NCBI RefSeq assembly: GCF_014192225.1
Contig: NZ_JACHXS010000002.1
Location: forward strand, 620,001-684,000
DNA length: 64,000 bases
Source: Pseudoduganella umbonata
Lineage (GTDB): Bacteria > Pseudomonadota > Gammaproteobacteria > Burkholderiales > Burkholderiaceae_D
Direction of reading: 5' to 3'
Under the pieces are notes generated by a model, which saw nothing but the letters and a program-made list of their open reading frames with translations, did no database searches and was not told the DNA's origin. Positions 42,919-51,457 of this stretch are shown here, in pieces. Position numbers and translations under genes: made by a program. Every line of letters begins with the position of its first letter. Positions within the stretch are counted from its first letter, which is position 1.

Positions 42919-44202
42919 ATGCGTACTGCCTTGTCTTGCTTTCTTGCCGGAATAATCTATGCAGTTGCCGTCTCTGCCGATGCACAGCCAGCCCAGGCCG
43001 CGCGCATCGTGCTGGTTGCGGACCAGAGCAACGCGATTGTCCACTGGCACGATATCGGCGCGGCCACCGTCACCGCAAAGGCGCAGGCGACGGCAACCGA
43101 AGCGGAAAAATATGCCGCTTTTCCCGCCGACATGGCCACGCTGCACCTGGCGATGTACGACGCGGCCATGGCGATCGACCGTCGCTACCGTCCTTTCCTG
43201 TTCAACCCAGCGGATCAGAACGGCGCCGCGTCGCTCGATGCGGCGGTCGGCAGCGCTGCCTATGAAGTACTGCGCGCGCTCTTTCCGAGCCGCGCCGGCG
43301 AGTATCAGCAGGCGTACGAGCGCTTCATGGCGGCACTACCGGAAAGCGCCGCCAAGAAGCAGGGCATCGCGCTGGGCGCTGCGGCCGCGGCGGCGCACCT
43401 GAAGGGCCGCACCACCGATGGACGGGCCACGGCGATGCCCGCCTATGCAGCGACGGAAACAGCTGGCCGCTTCCGAGGCGAGAACCCGATCAACCGCCAC
43501 TGGCCAGGCATCCGGCCATTCACACTGCAGGCAATGGGGCAATTTCGTCCGCCGCCGCCACCTGCGCTCGACAGTGCCCACTATGCGGCGGACTTCAACG
43601 AGGTAAAGGAGCTGGGCGGCATGCGCAGCACACGGCGCACGGCGGAGCAGCTGGACACGGCCCGCTTCCATTCCGAGCCGCCGGCACCCTATTTCACCCG
43701 AAACTTCGGGCGTTTTGCCCGTACCACGGCCGACCCCGTGGAAGCGGCCCGGCTGATGGCGGCCATCTACGTGAACTATACCGACGCCATCGGCGCCTGC
43801 CTCGAAGCGAAGTACCACTACGATACGTGGCGTCCGCAGAGCGCGATCACGCTGGCGGAAAGCGACGGCAATCCTGCCACGATCGCCGATGCGGCATGGA
43901 CACCCGTGCTGCCGACCCCGAACTATCCCGAATACCCTGCGGCGCATACCTGTTCTGTCGCCACGCTGGGCGAACTGCTGCGGCAGTACTTCGGCACCGA
44001 TCAAGTCACCTTCACATGGGACAGCAAGGTCACCGGCACGGCACGCACTTACACCGATACCGGTGCGCTGGCCGAAGAAAGCAGGGTGGCGCGCATCCAC
44101 GGCGGCATGCATTTCCGCTTTGCCACCACGGCCGGGGTGGAGCAGGGCAGGAAGGTCGCGGCCTGGACGATGAAGCACGCCTTCATGCCGCAACCGAAAT
44201 GA
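42919..44202 (+). CDS. Exported vanadium haloperoxidase / PAP2-like protein
   Basis: The 427-residue protein has a signal peptide (ends SADAQPAQAA) and the pattern of bacterial vanadium-dependent haloperoxidase-like phosphatases: K and RP in KYHYDTWRPQSAI near 297, YPEYPAAHTCSVATLGELL near 340, and RIHGGMHFRFA near 392. The canonical serine and glycine of the P-loop-like SGH motif are replaced by alanines (AAH), while the general histidine remains. It may be a phosphatase of the acid PAP2 group, a haloperoxidase or an inactive relative. AAGGGGAACC precedes the ATG at 42919. It converges with a methyltransferase gene and overlaps it by 20 bases. Confidence 0.85.
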   Translation: MRTALSCFLAGIIYAVAVSADAQPAQAARIVLVADQSNAIVHWHDIGAATVTAKAQATATEAEKYAAFPADMATLHLAMYDAAMAIDRRYRPFLFNPADQNGAASLDAAVGSAAYEVLRALFPSRAGEYQQAYERFMAALPESAAKKQGIALGAAAAAAHLKGRTTDGRATAMPAYAATETAGRFRGENPINRHWPGIRPFTLQAMGQFRPPPPPALDSAHYAADFNEVKELGGMRSTRRTAEQLDTARFHSEPPAPYFTRNFGRFARTTADPVEAARLMAAIYVNYTDAIGACLEAKYHYDTWRPQSAITLAESDGNPATIADAAWTPVLPTPNYPEYPAAHTCSVATLGELLRQYFGTDQVTFTWDSKVTGTARTYTDTGALAEESRVARIHGGMHFRFATTAGVEQGRKVAAWTMKHAFMPQPK

Positions 44203-44986
44203 CATGGGCGCGCATGGCGCCTCGTACCGGCCCCTTGCCGTAACGTTGTTCGAGGTGCCTAGCTGCAAAAGCCGAGGCCGATTCCGGGCTGTGTCCGCGC
44301 GCTTCGATCTCGCTACGCAGCGGCGTGCCCTGGCAGAACCCTGCCGCCACATCGGCCGCACTGGCAGCGCTGCTCTGCAATGCCACGGTCTCGATGTCCG
44401 GCGGCGACGTGAATCCCGCGGCCGCCAGGTCGCGGACGATGGCAGCCTTGTCGTGGTAGCCGTGCGGCGTGCGGGCGAAGAAGCCTGGCGGATCGTCCGG
44501 GAACAGTTCCTCCATGGCCGCCTGCACCCCGGCGGCAAAGGCATTGGCAGGCAGCGGGTCCCACACATTGAACAGGAAGCGGCCGCCGGGACGAAGCACG
44601 CGGCGCGCCTGGGCGAACGCCTGCGGCCGGTCGGGAAAGAACATCGCGCCGAACTGGCACAGCACCAGGTCGAAGCCGGCATCGCTGAACGGCAGTTGCG
44701 CCGCATCCGCGAGTTGCCATGACACCTGCGGCAGAGCCGTGGCACTGCCTATCGCCAGCATGTCCGGATTCAGGTCTGTCGCCACGATACGCGCCGAGGG
44801 CAATGCCGCCGCAAGGTGGCGGGTAACGACGCCGGTGCCGGCCGCAATTTCAAGCACCTGCCGCGGCGCCAGGCCGGCGGCACGCCCGGCGAGATCGCGT
44901 GCGTACGGGTCGAAAAGCAGCGGCACCAGATAGAGTTCGTAGCAGTGCGGAAGCTGGCCCGCGAACTGCGCGTCAACGGTGGTCAT
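44183..44986 (-). CDS. Class I SAM-dependent methyltransferase
   Basis: The 267-residue protein has the Rossmann-type SAM-binding core: QVLEIAAGTGVVTRHLA (motif I, near 45-61), IVATDLNPDML (motif II), and FDLVLCQFGAMFFPD with RVLRPGGRFLFNVWDP (motifs IV-VI). It resembles the UbiE/Methyltransf_11 group of small-molecule methyltransferases. The substrate cannot be deduced, and no biosynthetic cluster surrounds it. The ATG at 44986 follows AAGGACC by six bases. Its 3' end overlaps the haloperoxidase-like gene on the other strand. Confidence 0.9.
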   Translation of the reverse strand: MTTVDAQFAGQLPHCYELYLVPLLFDPYARDLAGRAAGLAPRQVLEIAAGTGVVTRHLAAALPSARIVATDLNPDMLAIGSATALPQVSWQLADAAQLPFSDAGFDLVLCQFGAMFFPDRPQAFAQARRVLRPGGRFLFNVWDPLPANAFAAGVQAAMEELFPDDPPGFFARTPHGYHDKAAIVRDLAAAGFTSPPDIETVALQSSAASAADVAAGFCQGTPLRSEIEARGHSPESASAFAARHLEQRYGKGPVRGAMRAHVISVAA

Positions 44987-45113
44987 GGCAGGTCCTTCTT
45001 CAGTGCGCGATAGCGTCAATGTCCGATGTCCGGAGGTGCCTGTCAAATGCTGCCGATCCAGCCCAGGCGGAAACTACATTGCCACAGTCTCTTGGCTACT
45101 GCGGGCGCCAGAC

Positions 45114-45584
45114 TCAAAGCACCAGCTTTCGCATCTTCCTGATCAGCATTTGCGGTCCGGTGCAAATGACCGTGCCGTCGCGTTCCACGATGGTTACGTC
45201 ACTGTCGGACCAGCGCAGGAAACGGGGCAGGTTCTGCCCGAATCTCCTTTCTTGCGTTGTAAAAGATCGCTGCACGTAATGCCATTCATCGAGCATATTT
45301 TCGCACTGAGCCTTTTCTAACGTTGTCGGGGCGCGAATGGAAAACTGGGCCTTGGTGGCGTCCATCACCGACCATACTCCGCCGAGCAATGCCGCGCCCA
45401 TCAAATCCGTGAACATGTGTACATCGCCGGCCAGCCATAGCAGGAAAACCGTGATGGCCGCCACAATTGCCAACAACGCGACGCAAGAAAAAAACTGGGT
45501 CCAGGACTGGAACAGGATGAGGTAGCGCCAAACAGGGTCGGGAAGAACGACCGCTGAAATGCGGTCCGAAGCGTTACGTTTCAT
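45114..45584 (-). CDS. Unknown inner-membrane protein with two helices
   Basis: The 156-residue protein has two hydrophobic segments at about 28-50 and 55-75 (VALLAIVAAITVFLLWLAG and MGAALLGGVWSV), which could form a hairpin in the membrane, followed by a soluble C-terminal domain of about 80 residues with a YbhT- or PH-like strand pattern: FLRWSDSDVTIVERDGTVIC. No motif is recognised. It lies alone between the methyltransferase gene and an unannotated stretch of 281 bases in which I see no gene, repeat or convincing promoter. Confidence 0.6.
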   Translation of the reverse strand: MKRNASDRISAVVLPDPVWRYLILFQSWTQFFSCVALLAIVAAITVFLLWLAGDVHMFTDLMGAALLGGVWSVMDATKAQFSIRAPTTLEKAQCENMLDEWHYVQRSFTTQERRFGQNLPRFLRWSDSDVTIVERDGTVICTGPQMLIRKMRKLVL

Positions 45585-45865
45585 GTTGGCCTCTGCTGGA
45601 AAGAGCGGGCGGTCCACATGAGCGGACTCCCATTCAGGTTTGTTACATCGAAGAGTGCGTTCTTGACGGCAGATCACGCGCAGTGATGGCGCCCGGTATC
45701 GCCGACTTCGCATTGTCGAGCGACGGGCGGCTGACCAAGTTGGTTATGCGCAATATTTGCTGTGGAATGCAAGGGTGGGCTGAAAACACAACGCCCCTTG
45801 CTGGCTGGACGGTCAGCGTCGCCGATGGGAGGGCACTATCGCTACCTGCCCCCGGGCCCGATGAA

Positions 45866-46690
45866 TCAACCGCCGTCCGCCTGCAACCGCCGGCAAAACG
45901 CCGCCGTCTCCGCATCCGCCGGAAAGCACGACTCGATGAACACCTCGTCCAGCGTGACGTCGCGTGGTGTGCCGAAGGTGGTGATGGTGGAGAAGAACGC
46001 CAGCCTTGCGCCATCGCGTTTGAAACGCGTGGTGAGCACCGGCGCCGGCGCGGTGCCCAGCTCCCGGTGGCGCCAGTGCGCTGGCACGCCGGGATAGGCG
46101 AGCATGTCGTCGAGCAGGCCGGCCGCCTTGGTATCGGCCCGCGAGGCGGCCACTTCGTTGTGCAGGTAGCGCAGCAGGCTGCCGGCGATTTCTTCCCAGT
46201 TCTCCACGGCGCCGCGCAGGTCGGCGGGATCGAAGAACTGGTGCAGCATGTTGGTGTGCGGGCTGTCGCGCCCGTCGAGCATGCAGCGGTTGAGGCGACC
46301 GGCGGCCTCGTTCTGCATCAGGATGTCCCAGTGGCGGTTGCACAGGTAGGCCGGATATGGCTCCTGCTGGGCAAGGATCGCCTCGACCGCATAGCGCATC
46401 TGCGCCAGGCGGGGCGTGTCCAGTCCGCTTTCCGGATACTTCGGTGCAAAACCGCCGGCAATGAACAGCGCATTGCGTTCCCGCAGCGGCACTGCCAGCG
46501 ATTCGGCGAGCCGCACGATCATTTCCCGGCTCGGTTTCGACCTGCCGGTTTCCACATAGCTCAGGTGCCGCGCCGAGACGTCCGCCTGCAGCGCCAGGTC
46601 CAGCTGGGACAGGCGCCTGACCAGGCGCCATTCGCGCAGCATCGCACCCACGTCGGCACCGCTGTCAAAACTGATCGATTCGGTTTTCAT
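45866..46690 (-). CDS. XRE family regulator with MmyB-like ligand-binding domain
   Basis: The 274-residue protein has an N-terminal helix-turn-helix (LREWRLVRRLSQLDLALQADVSARHLSYVETGRSKPSREM, about 18-57) followed by the MmyB-like domain, a PAS-related fold that binds fatty acids in its characterised members: YPAYLCNRHWDILMQNEAAGRL near 112-133 and YLHNEVAASRADTKAAGLLDDM. It is divergent from the PEP-mutase-like gene (143 bases between) and probably regulates that gene or itself. Start ATG at 46690. Confidence 0.92.
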   Translation of the reverse strand: MKTESISFDSGADVGAMLREWRLVRRLSQLDLALQADVSARHLSYVETGRSKPSREMIVRLAESLAVPLRERNALFIAGGFAPKYPESGLDTPRLAQMRYAVEAILAQQEPYPAYLCNRHWDILMQNEAAGRLNRCMLDGRDSPHTNMLHQFFDPADLRGAVENWEEIAGSLLRYLHNEVAASRADTKAAGLLDDMLAYPGVPAHWRHRELGTAPAPVLTTRFKRDGARLAFFSTITTFGTPRDVTLDEVFIESCFPADAETAAFCRRLQADGG

Positions 46691-46833
46691 CCCGGGATCT
46701 TAGCGAATTGCCCGGCGCCGTTCCATAACCTGCGAGGTCATGGCGCTGCGCAATGCCGAGTAATTGATCGCCAGCCGGCGCGGCGCGATGATCCGGTTAC
46801 TGAATTAGAACCAACCATGAAGGAGCCCCGCCC

Positions 46834-47604
46834 ATGAACCAGCACAACGCTTTCGCCCGCCACTTCGCCTCCCTGCATCGCAAAGGAGAGCCGCTGGTGC
46901 TGTACAACGCATGGGATACCGGCAGTGCCAGGGCGATCGCCGCCGCCGGTGCGCGGGCGATCGGCACCAGCAGCTGGGCCGTGGCTGCGGCGCACGGCTA
47001 CGAGGATGGCGAGTCGATTCCGCTGGCGCTGGTGGAACAGGTCCTCGGCCGGATCGCGCGTTCCGTCCCGCTGCCCGTCACGGCCGATATCGAGGGCGGC
47101 TACAGCGCCGACCCGCAAGCCTGCGCCGGCTACGTATCCAGGCTGCTCGATCACGGCGTGGTCGGCATCAACCTCGAAGACCGGATCGTCAACGGAGCAG
47201 GGTTGTACGGGATCGATGCGCAGTGTGAACGCATCGCCGCGATTCGCGGCATGGCGGCCGGGCGCGGCATCGCGCTGTTCATCAATGCCCGCACCGACCT
47301 GTTCTTCGACGGGAAAACGTCACCGCAAGATGTGCTGGACCAGGCAAAACAGCGCGCAGCCGCCTACGCAAAAGCCGGTGCTTCCGGCTTCTTCGTACCA
47401 GGCCTGGTCGACCTGCCGGTCATCGCCGAACTGGCGGCAACCATCGCGCTGCCATTGAACGTGATGGTCATGCCGGGCATGGCGGATAGCCGCACCCTTG
47501 CCAAAGCGGGCGTGGCACGCATCAGCCACGGACCCGCGCCTTACCTGCAGGCGATGGAAGCCACGCGTGCGGCGGCGCAGCTTGTATTGGGCCAGCCGGA
47601 ATGA
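46834..47604 (+). CDS. Isocitrate lyase/PEP mutase superfamily protein
   Basis: The 256-residue enzyme has the ICL/PEPM barrel: LYNAWDTGSARAIAAAGARAIGTSS near 23-47, VTADIEGGYS near 84-93 with the metal-binding Asp, INLEDRI near 115 and INARTDLFFDG near 149. It lacks the cysteine-containing loop of true isocitrate lyase and is closer to oxaloacetate decarboxylase or carboxyphosphonoenolpyruvate phosphonomutase-like proteins, a group with C-C or P-C bond cleaving members. The AGGAG is eight bases before ATG. It faces the XRE regulator and ends at a shared terminator with the acetate transporter genes. Confidence 0.9.
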   Translation: MNQHNAFARHFASLHRKGEPLVLYNAWDTGSARAIAAAGARAIGTSSWAVAAAHGYEDGESIPLALVEQVLGRIARSVPLPVTADIEGGYSADPQACAGYVSRLLDHGVVGINLEDRIVNGAGLYGIDAQCERIAAIRGMAAGRGIALFINARTDLFFDGKTSPQDVLDQAKQRAAAYAKAGASGFFVPGLVDLPVIAELAATIALPLNVMVMPGMADSRTLAKAGVARISHGPAPYLQAMEATRAAAQLVLGQPE

Positions 47605-47637
47605 AAAACGGCCCGGACGCTTGCACGCCCGGGCCGT
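47604..47637. terminator. Bidirectional Rho-independent terminator
   Basis: ACGGCCCGG and CCGGGCCGT pair perfectly around a 12-base interior that itself extends the stem. The run of five A before the left arm becomes a T tail for minus-strand transcripts, so the main role is to end the yjcH-actP message. It also lies at the end of the PEP-mutase-like gene, whose stop codon touches it. Confidence 0.85.
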
Positions 47638-47655
47638 CGCATTCAGCTTAAATCA

Positions 47656-49320
47656 TCAGTGCGCGTGCGCGCCCGATGCACCGATACCGGTTTCCGAACG
47701 CACTTCCTGCGCCTCGAAGCCGGCCTTGTCGATGGCGGCACGCTTGCTCGAATCGGTGATCGAGAACAGCCAGATGCCGACGAAGCCGACGGTCATCGAG
47801 AACAGCGCCGGCGAGGTGTACGGGAAGATCGCTTCGGCGTTGTGGAACACGTCGACCCACACCGATTTCGACAGCACGGTCAGCGCCACGGCGGTGATCA
47901 GGCCGAGGAAGCCGCCCACGGTCGCGCCGCGCGTGGTGCACTTGCTCCACAGGACGGACATGAACAGCACCGGGAAGTTGGCCGAAGCGGCGATGGCGAA
48001 GGCCAGCGACACCATGAAGGCAACGTTCTGCTTCTCGAACACGATCCCCAGCAGCACGGCGATCACGCCCAGCACGATCGTCGTGAACTTCGACACGCGC
48101 AGTTCGCTGCCTGGAGCCGGCTTGCCCTTCTTCAGCACCGTGGCATACAGGTCATGCGACACGGCCGAGGCGCCGGACAGCGTCAGGCCGGCCACCACGG
48201 CCAGGATGGTGGCGAAGGCCACGGCCGAGATGAAGCCCAGGAAGATGTCGCCGCCGACGGCGTTCGCCAGGTGCACGGCCGCCATGTTGTTACCGCCCAG
48301 CAGTGCGCCGGCGGCATCCTTGAAGACCGGGTTGGTACCGACCAGCACGATGGCGCCGAAGCCGATGATGAACACCAGCACATAGAAGTAGCCGATCCAG
48401 GTGGTGGCCCACAGCACGGACTTGCGGGCTTCCTTGGCGCTCGGCACCGTGAAGAAGCGCATCAGGATGTGGGGCAGGCCGGCGGTGCCGAACATCAGCG
48501 CCATGCCGAACGAGATGCCGGAGATCGGGTCCTTGATGAAGCCGCCCGGGCCCATGATCGCATCGCCCTTGTCATGCACTTGCACGGCCTTGGCGAACAG
48601 CGCCGACGGGCTGAAGTCGTACAGGGCCAGCACCGCGAACGCCATGTAGGTGGTGGCGCCCAGCAGCATTACGGCCTTGATGATCTGCACCCAGGTCGTC
48701 GCCGTCATGCCGCCGAACAGCACGTACACCATCATCAGCACGCCCACCAGTACCACGGCGATCCAGTAATCCAGGCCGAACAGCAGCTTGATCAGCTGGC
48801 CGGCACCGACCATCTGGGCGATCAGGTAGAACAGCACCACGACCAGCGTGCCGGATGCCGCGAACAGGCGCACCGGCTTCTGGGCGAAGCGGTAGGCGGC
48901 CACGTCGGCGAAGGTGAAGCGGCCCAGGTTGCGCAGGCGCTCGGCCATCAGGAAGGTCAGCACCGGCCAGCCGACCAGGAAGCCGATCGCGTAGATCAGG
49001 CCATCGAAGCCGCTGATGAACACGGCGGCGGAAATACCGAGGAAGGACGCGGCCGACATGAAGTCGCCGGCGATCGCCAGGCCGTTCTGGAAGCCGGTGA
49101 TGCCACCGCCGGCCGTGTAGAAGTCCGATGCCGAGCGGGTGCGCTTGGCGGCCCACTTGGTGATGAACAGTGTCAGCAGCACGAAGGCCGCGAACATGCT
49201 GATCGCGGTCCAGTTGGTGGCCTGCTTGGTGGCCTCGCCCAGGTCGGGCGCGGCCAGGGCAGCGCCGGCCACGGTCAGGGCAGCCAGCGCGGCGGCGGTA
49301 CGGTTAACAAAACGGTTCAT
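47656..49320 (-). CDS. actP: Cation/acetate symporter ActP
   Basis: ActP takes up acetate and glycolate with sodium. The 554-residue protein has a signal peptide ([23 protein letters not shown]) and the SSS-family helices, with [33 protein letters not shown] near 65-97, the [13 protein letters not shown] segment, [22 protein letters not shown] and [29 protein letters not shown]. Length and motifs are those of ActP. Its ATG overlaps the stop of the DUF485 gene (ATGA), the common yjcH-actP arrangement, usually next to acs, which is not in this window. Confidence 0.96.
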   Translation of the reverse strand: MNRFVNRTAAALAALTVAGAALAAPDLGEATKQATNWTAISMFAAFVLLTLFITKWAAKRTRSASDFYTAGGGITGFQNGLAIAGDFMSAASFLGISAAVFISGFDGLIYAIGFLVGWPVLTFLMAERLRNLGRFTFADVAAYRFAQKPVRLFAASGTLVVVLFYLIAQMVGAGQLIKLLFGLDYWIAVVLVGVLMMVYVLFGGMTATTWVQIIKAVMLLGATTYMAFAVLALYDFSPSALFAKAVQVHDKGDAIMGPGGFIKDPISGISFGMALMFGTAGLPHILMRFFTVPSAKEARKSVLWATTWIGYFYVLVFIIGFGAIVLVGTNPVFKDAAGALLGGNNMAAVHLANAVGGDIFLGFISAVAFATILAVVAGLTLSGASAVSHDLYATVLKKGKPAPGSELRVSKFTTIVLGVIAVLLGIVFEKQNVAFMVSLAFAIAASANFPVLFMSVLWSKCTTRGATVGGFLGLITAVALTVLSKSVWVDVFHNAEAIFPYTSPALFSMTVGFVGIWLFSITDSSKRAAIDKAGFEAQEVRSETGIGASGAHAH

Positions 49321-49679
49321 GCGCGCACCTCTTTCGGTGCGGCGTTGGCGGCGCCGGTCGAGGAGGGCTGGCCTGCGGCGGCGTTGGCGTGGATGGCGTC
49401 GGTCAGCGCATCGAATTCGCGGTTGGCGCGGCGCACGTAGATGGCCGTGACGGCCACCGTGAACAGGATCACGAACAGGCCGAGCGGCACGCCGCGCGAC
49501 ATGACGCCGTCGCCGATCTTGGCCGCCATGAATTCCTTGTCGAAGGCGTTCAGCGCCGTGAAGCCGTAGTAGGCGATCATCACGGCCCAGGTCAGCATCC
49601 AGCCGTAGCGGGAGCGGGTCTTGACCAGCTTCTGGTAGTTGGGGTCTTGCTTGACCCGGCGCACCATGTCTTGTTCCAT
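49317..49679 (-). CDS. yjcH: DUF485 small membrane protein (YjcH)
   Basis: The 120-residue protein has two membrane helices (about 27-46 and 61-83) with the DUF485 motif [23 protein letters not shown] and [20 protein letters not shown]. It accompanies ActP in most proteobacteria and may help its assembly or regulation. The ATG at 49679 follows GGAGAC by six bases; a TTG four codons upstream is a possible longer start. The 216-base region upstream, shared with the divergent TerD gene, contains the inverted repeat TGACC-GAT-GGTCA (49777-49789). Confidence 0.94.
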   Translation of the reverse strand: MEQDMVRRVKQDPNYQKLVKTRSRYGWMLTWAVMIAYYGFTALNAFDKEFMAAKIGDGVMSRGVPLGLFVILFTVAVTAIYVRRANREFDALTDAIHANAAAGQPSSTGAANAAPKEVRA

Positions 49680-49895
49680 TTTTGTCTCCAATAATTTTAT
49701 GACGCACAGCTTATTGATATAAGTCGGCTAAGGTGGATCCTAAGTACCGTTGCTTACCATATGCTTACGCTCGCGATGACCGATGGTCACCCCGGATTTT
49801 CTCCTGATGGTTGCGCGCCATGGCAAGATCGAGCGGCCCGGCCGGGCATGGCTTACCATCGCCAATTCCAGTGATAACAAAACGGAACCGAACCA

Positions 49896-51143
49896 ATGAA
49901 AACCTTCATCCGCGGCCAGAAAGCCAAACTGTCCGACCTCGGCCTGGGCTCCGCCTTCAGCGTGGCCATCGACCTGCCGGCCGGCGGCCTGTCGGTCGAC
50001 CTGTCGTGCTTCGGCCTCGATGCGGCCGGCAAGCTGGCCGACGACCGCTACATGATCTTCTTCAACCAGCTGGCCAGCCCGGATGGCGCGATCCGCGTCA
50101 ACCTGTCCGGTTCCCGGGCGGAGTTCCAGCTGAACCTCGATGCGCTGCCCGCGTCCATCGACAAGCTGGTCTTCACCGGGGCGATCGACGGCAACGGCAC
50201 CATGCGCGGCATCGGCAGCGGCGCCATGGTGCTGGGTGGCGCGGCGACGTTCGCGCTGTCCGGCGCCGACTTCCAGGAAGAGAAGGCCGTCATGCTGGGC
50301 GAGCTGTATCGCAAGGACGGCGTGTGGCGCTTCGGCGCCGTGGGCCAGGGGTTCAATGGCGGCCTGTCGGCGCTGCTGGCGCATTTCGGCGGCACCGAGG
50401 CGGCCGCCGCCGCGGCGCCAGCCTCCGCACCGGCTCCCGCTCCATCCCCCGCACCAGCACCAGCACCCAAGATATCGCTGTCGAAAGTCACGCTGGAAAA
50501 ACGCGGCGACAAGGTGTCGCTGGCCAAGGGCGCGGCCAAGCGCGGGTTCGGCCGCATCCGCGTCAACCTGAACTGGAACCGCAATCCGTCCGGCGCGGCG
50601 CCGGAGCAGAAGAGCGGCGGCCTGCTCGGCATGCTCGGCGGTGCCCTGCGGCCGAAAGGCGCCAACGGCGTCGACCTGGACCTGGGCTGCCTGTTCGAAC
50701 TGGCTGACGGCACGGCGGGCGGCGTGCAGGCGCTGGGCGATTCGTGGGGCAGCTTCGACAGCCGGCCCTTCATCAAGCTCGACAGCGACGACCGCACCGG
50801 CACCAATACCGCCGGCGAGAACCTGTTCATCAACGGCGACCAGTTCGACCAGATCCGGCGCATCCTCGTGTTCACGTTCATCTACCAGGGCGTGCCGAAC
50901 TGGGCGGCGACGGACGGCGTCGTCACGATCGAGGTGCCGGACAACGCGCCGGTCGAAGTCCGGCTCGACCATGGCGGCGCCGGCGGCATGTGCGCCATCG
51001 CATCGATCGAAAACCACAACGGGCAGCTGCAGGTCACCAAGCTGGTCGACTACATCGTCTCGGACGGCAAGATCAGCAACCACGAAGCGATGGACCGCAA
51101 ATACGGGTTTGGCCTGCGCTGGGCCCGCGGCTCGAAGAGCTGA
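49896..51143 (+). CDS. Double TerD-domain protein (tellurite-resistance/stress family, TerA-like)
   Basis: The 415-residue protein has two TerD-type calcium-binding domains separated by an Ala/Pro linker (about 169-190). The N-terminal half begins FIRGQKAKLSDLGLGSAFSVAID and has SCFGLDAAGKLADDRYMIFFNQ; the C-terminal half has VDLDLGCLFELADGT, FIKLDSDDRTGTNTAGENLFING near 290-310 and VEVRLDHGG. TerD proteins occur in a chemical-stress and phage-defence cluster (terZABCDEF), but no other ter gene is near. It is divergent from yjcH. The role could be stress-related membrane surveillance; this is inference. Confidence 0.88.
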   Translation: MKTFIRGQKAKLSDLGLGSAFSVAIDLPAGGLSVDLSCFGLDAAGKLADDRYMIFFNQLASPDGAIRVNLSGSRAEFQLNLDALPASIDKLVFTGAIDGNGTMRGIGSGAMVLGGAATFALSGADFQEEKAVMLGELYRKDGVWRFGAVGQGFNGGLSALLAHFGGTEAAAAAAPASAPAPAPSPAPAPAPKISLSKVTLEKRGDKVSLAKGAAKRGFGRIRVNLNWNRNPSGAAPEQKSGGLLGMLGGALRPKGANGVDLDLGCLFELADGTAGGVQALGDSWGSFDSRPFIKLDSDDRTGTNTAGENLFINGDQFDQIRRILVFTFIYQGVPNWAATDGVVTIEVPDNAPVEVRLDHGGAGGMCAIASIENHNGQLQVTKLVDYIVSDGKISNHEAMDRKYGFGLRWARGSKS

Positions 51144-51457
51144 CCGCCGCTTCCATTTCGCCTCTCCCAATTACCGCCAGAGGCCTGTGCTGATAAGCAT
51201 GATATTCAGAAGCATATAAGCCGGCCGGCTTCTGGCGGTACATTGTCTTCCTGCGACTGTCGAATTCGACAACGCTCTTCCTCGCGCTGCGCACCGGCCG
51301 TCACGCCGGTTCAACAACAGTACAGATACTGATACCACGTTGGGACGACAGGCCATGGCCGCCAGAAGCGGCCATGCGGGTACGCCTGCGCGCAAGCATC
51401 ACAAGGTGCGACAACAGCACCCGACAACAACACATACAACTCATCACTGGAGACTAC
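51144..51457 (+). promoter_or_regulatory. guaD upstream region with a 14-bp palindrome and inverted repeats
   Basis: The 314-base gap before the guanine deaminase gene has no protein gene. It contains a perfect palindrome TGTCGAATTCGACA (51258-51271), a candidate operator, and TACCGCCAGA (51172) inverted to TCTGGCGGTA (51232), with a third copy CCGCCAGAAGC near 51359. The deaminase is preceded by ACTGGAGAC, a good ribosome site. Confidence 0.5.

Noticed and set aside
45585..45865. A gene in the 281-base gap before the XRE regulator gene
   Set aside because: The plus-strand frame that crosses it continues antisense through the XRE gene and has no ribosome site or motif.
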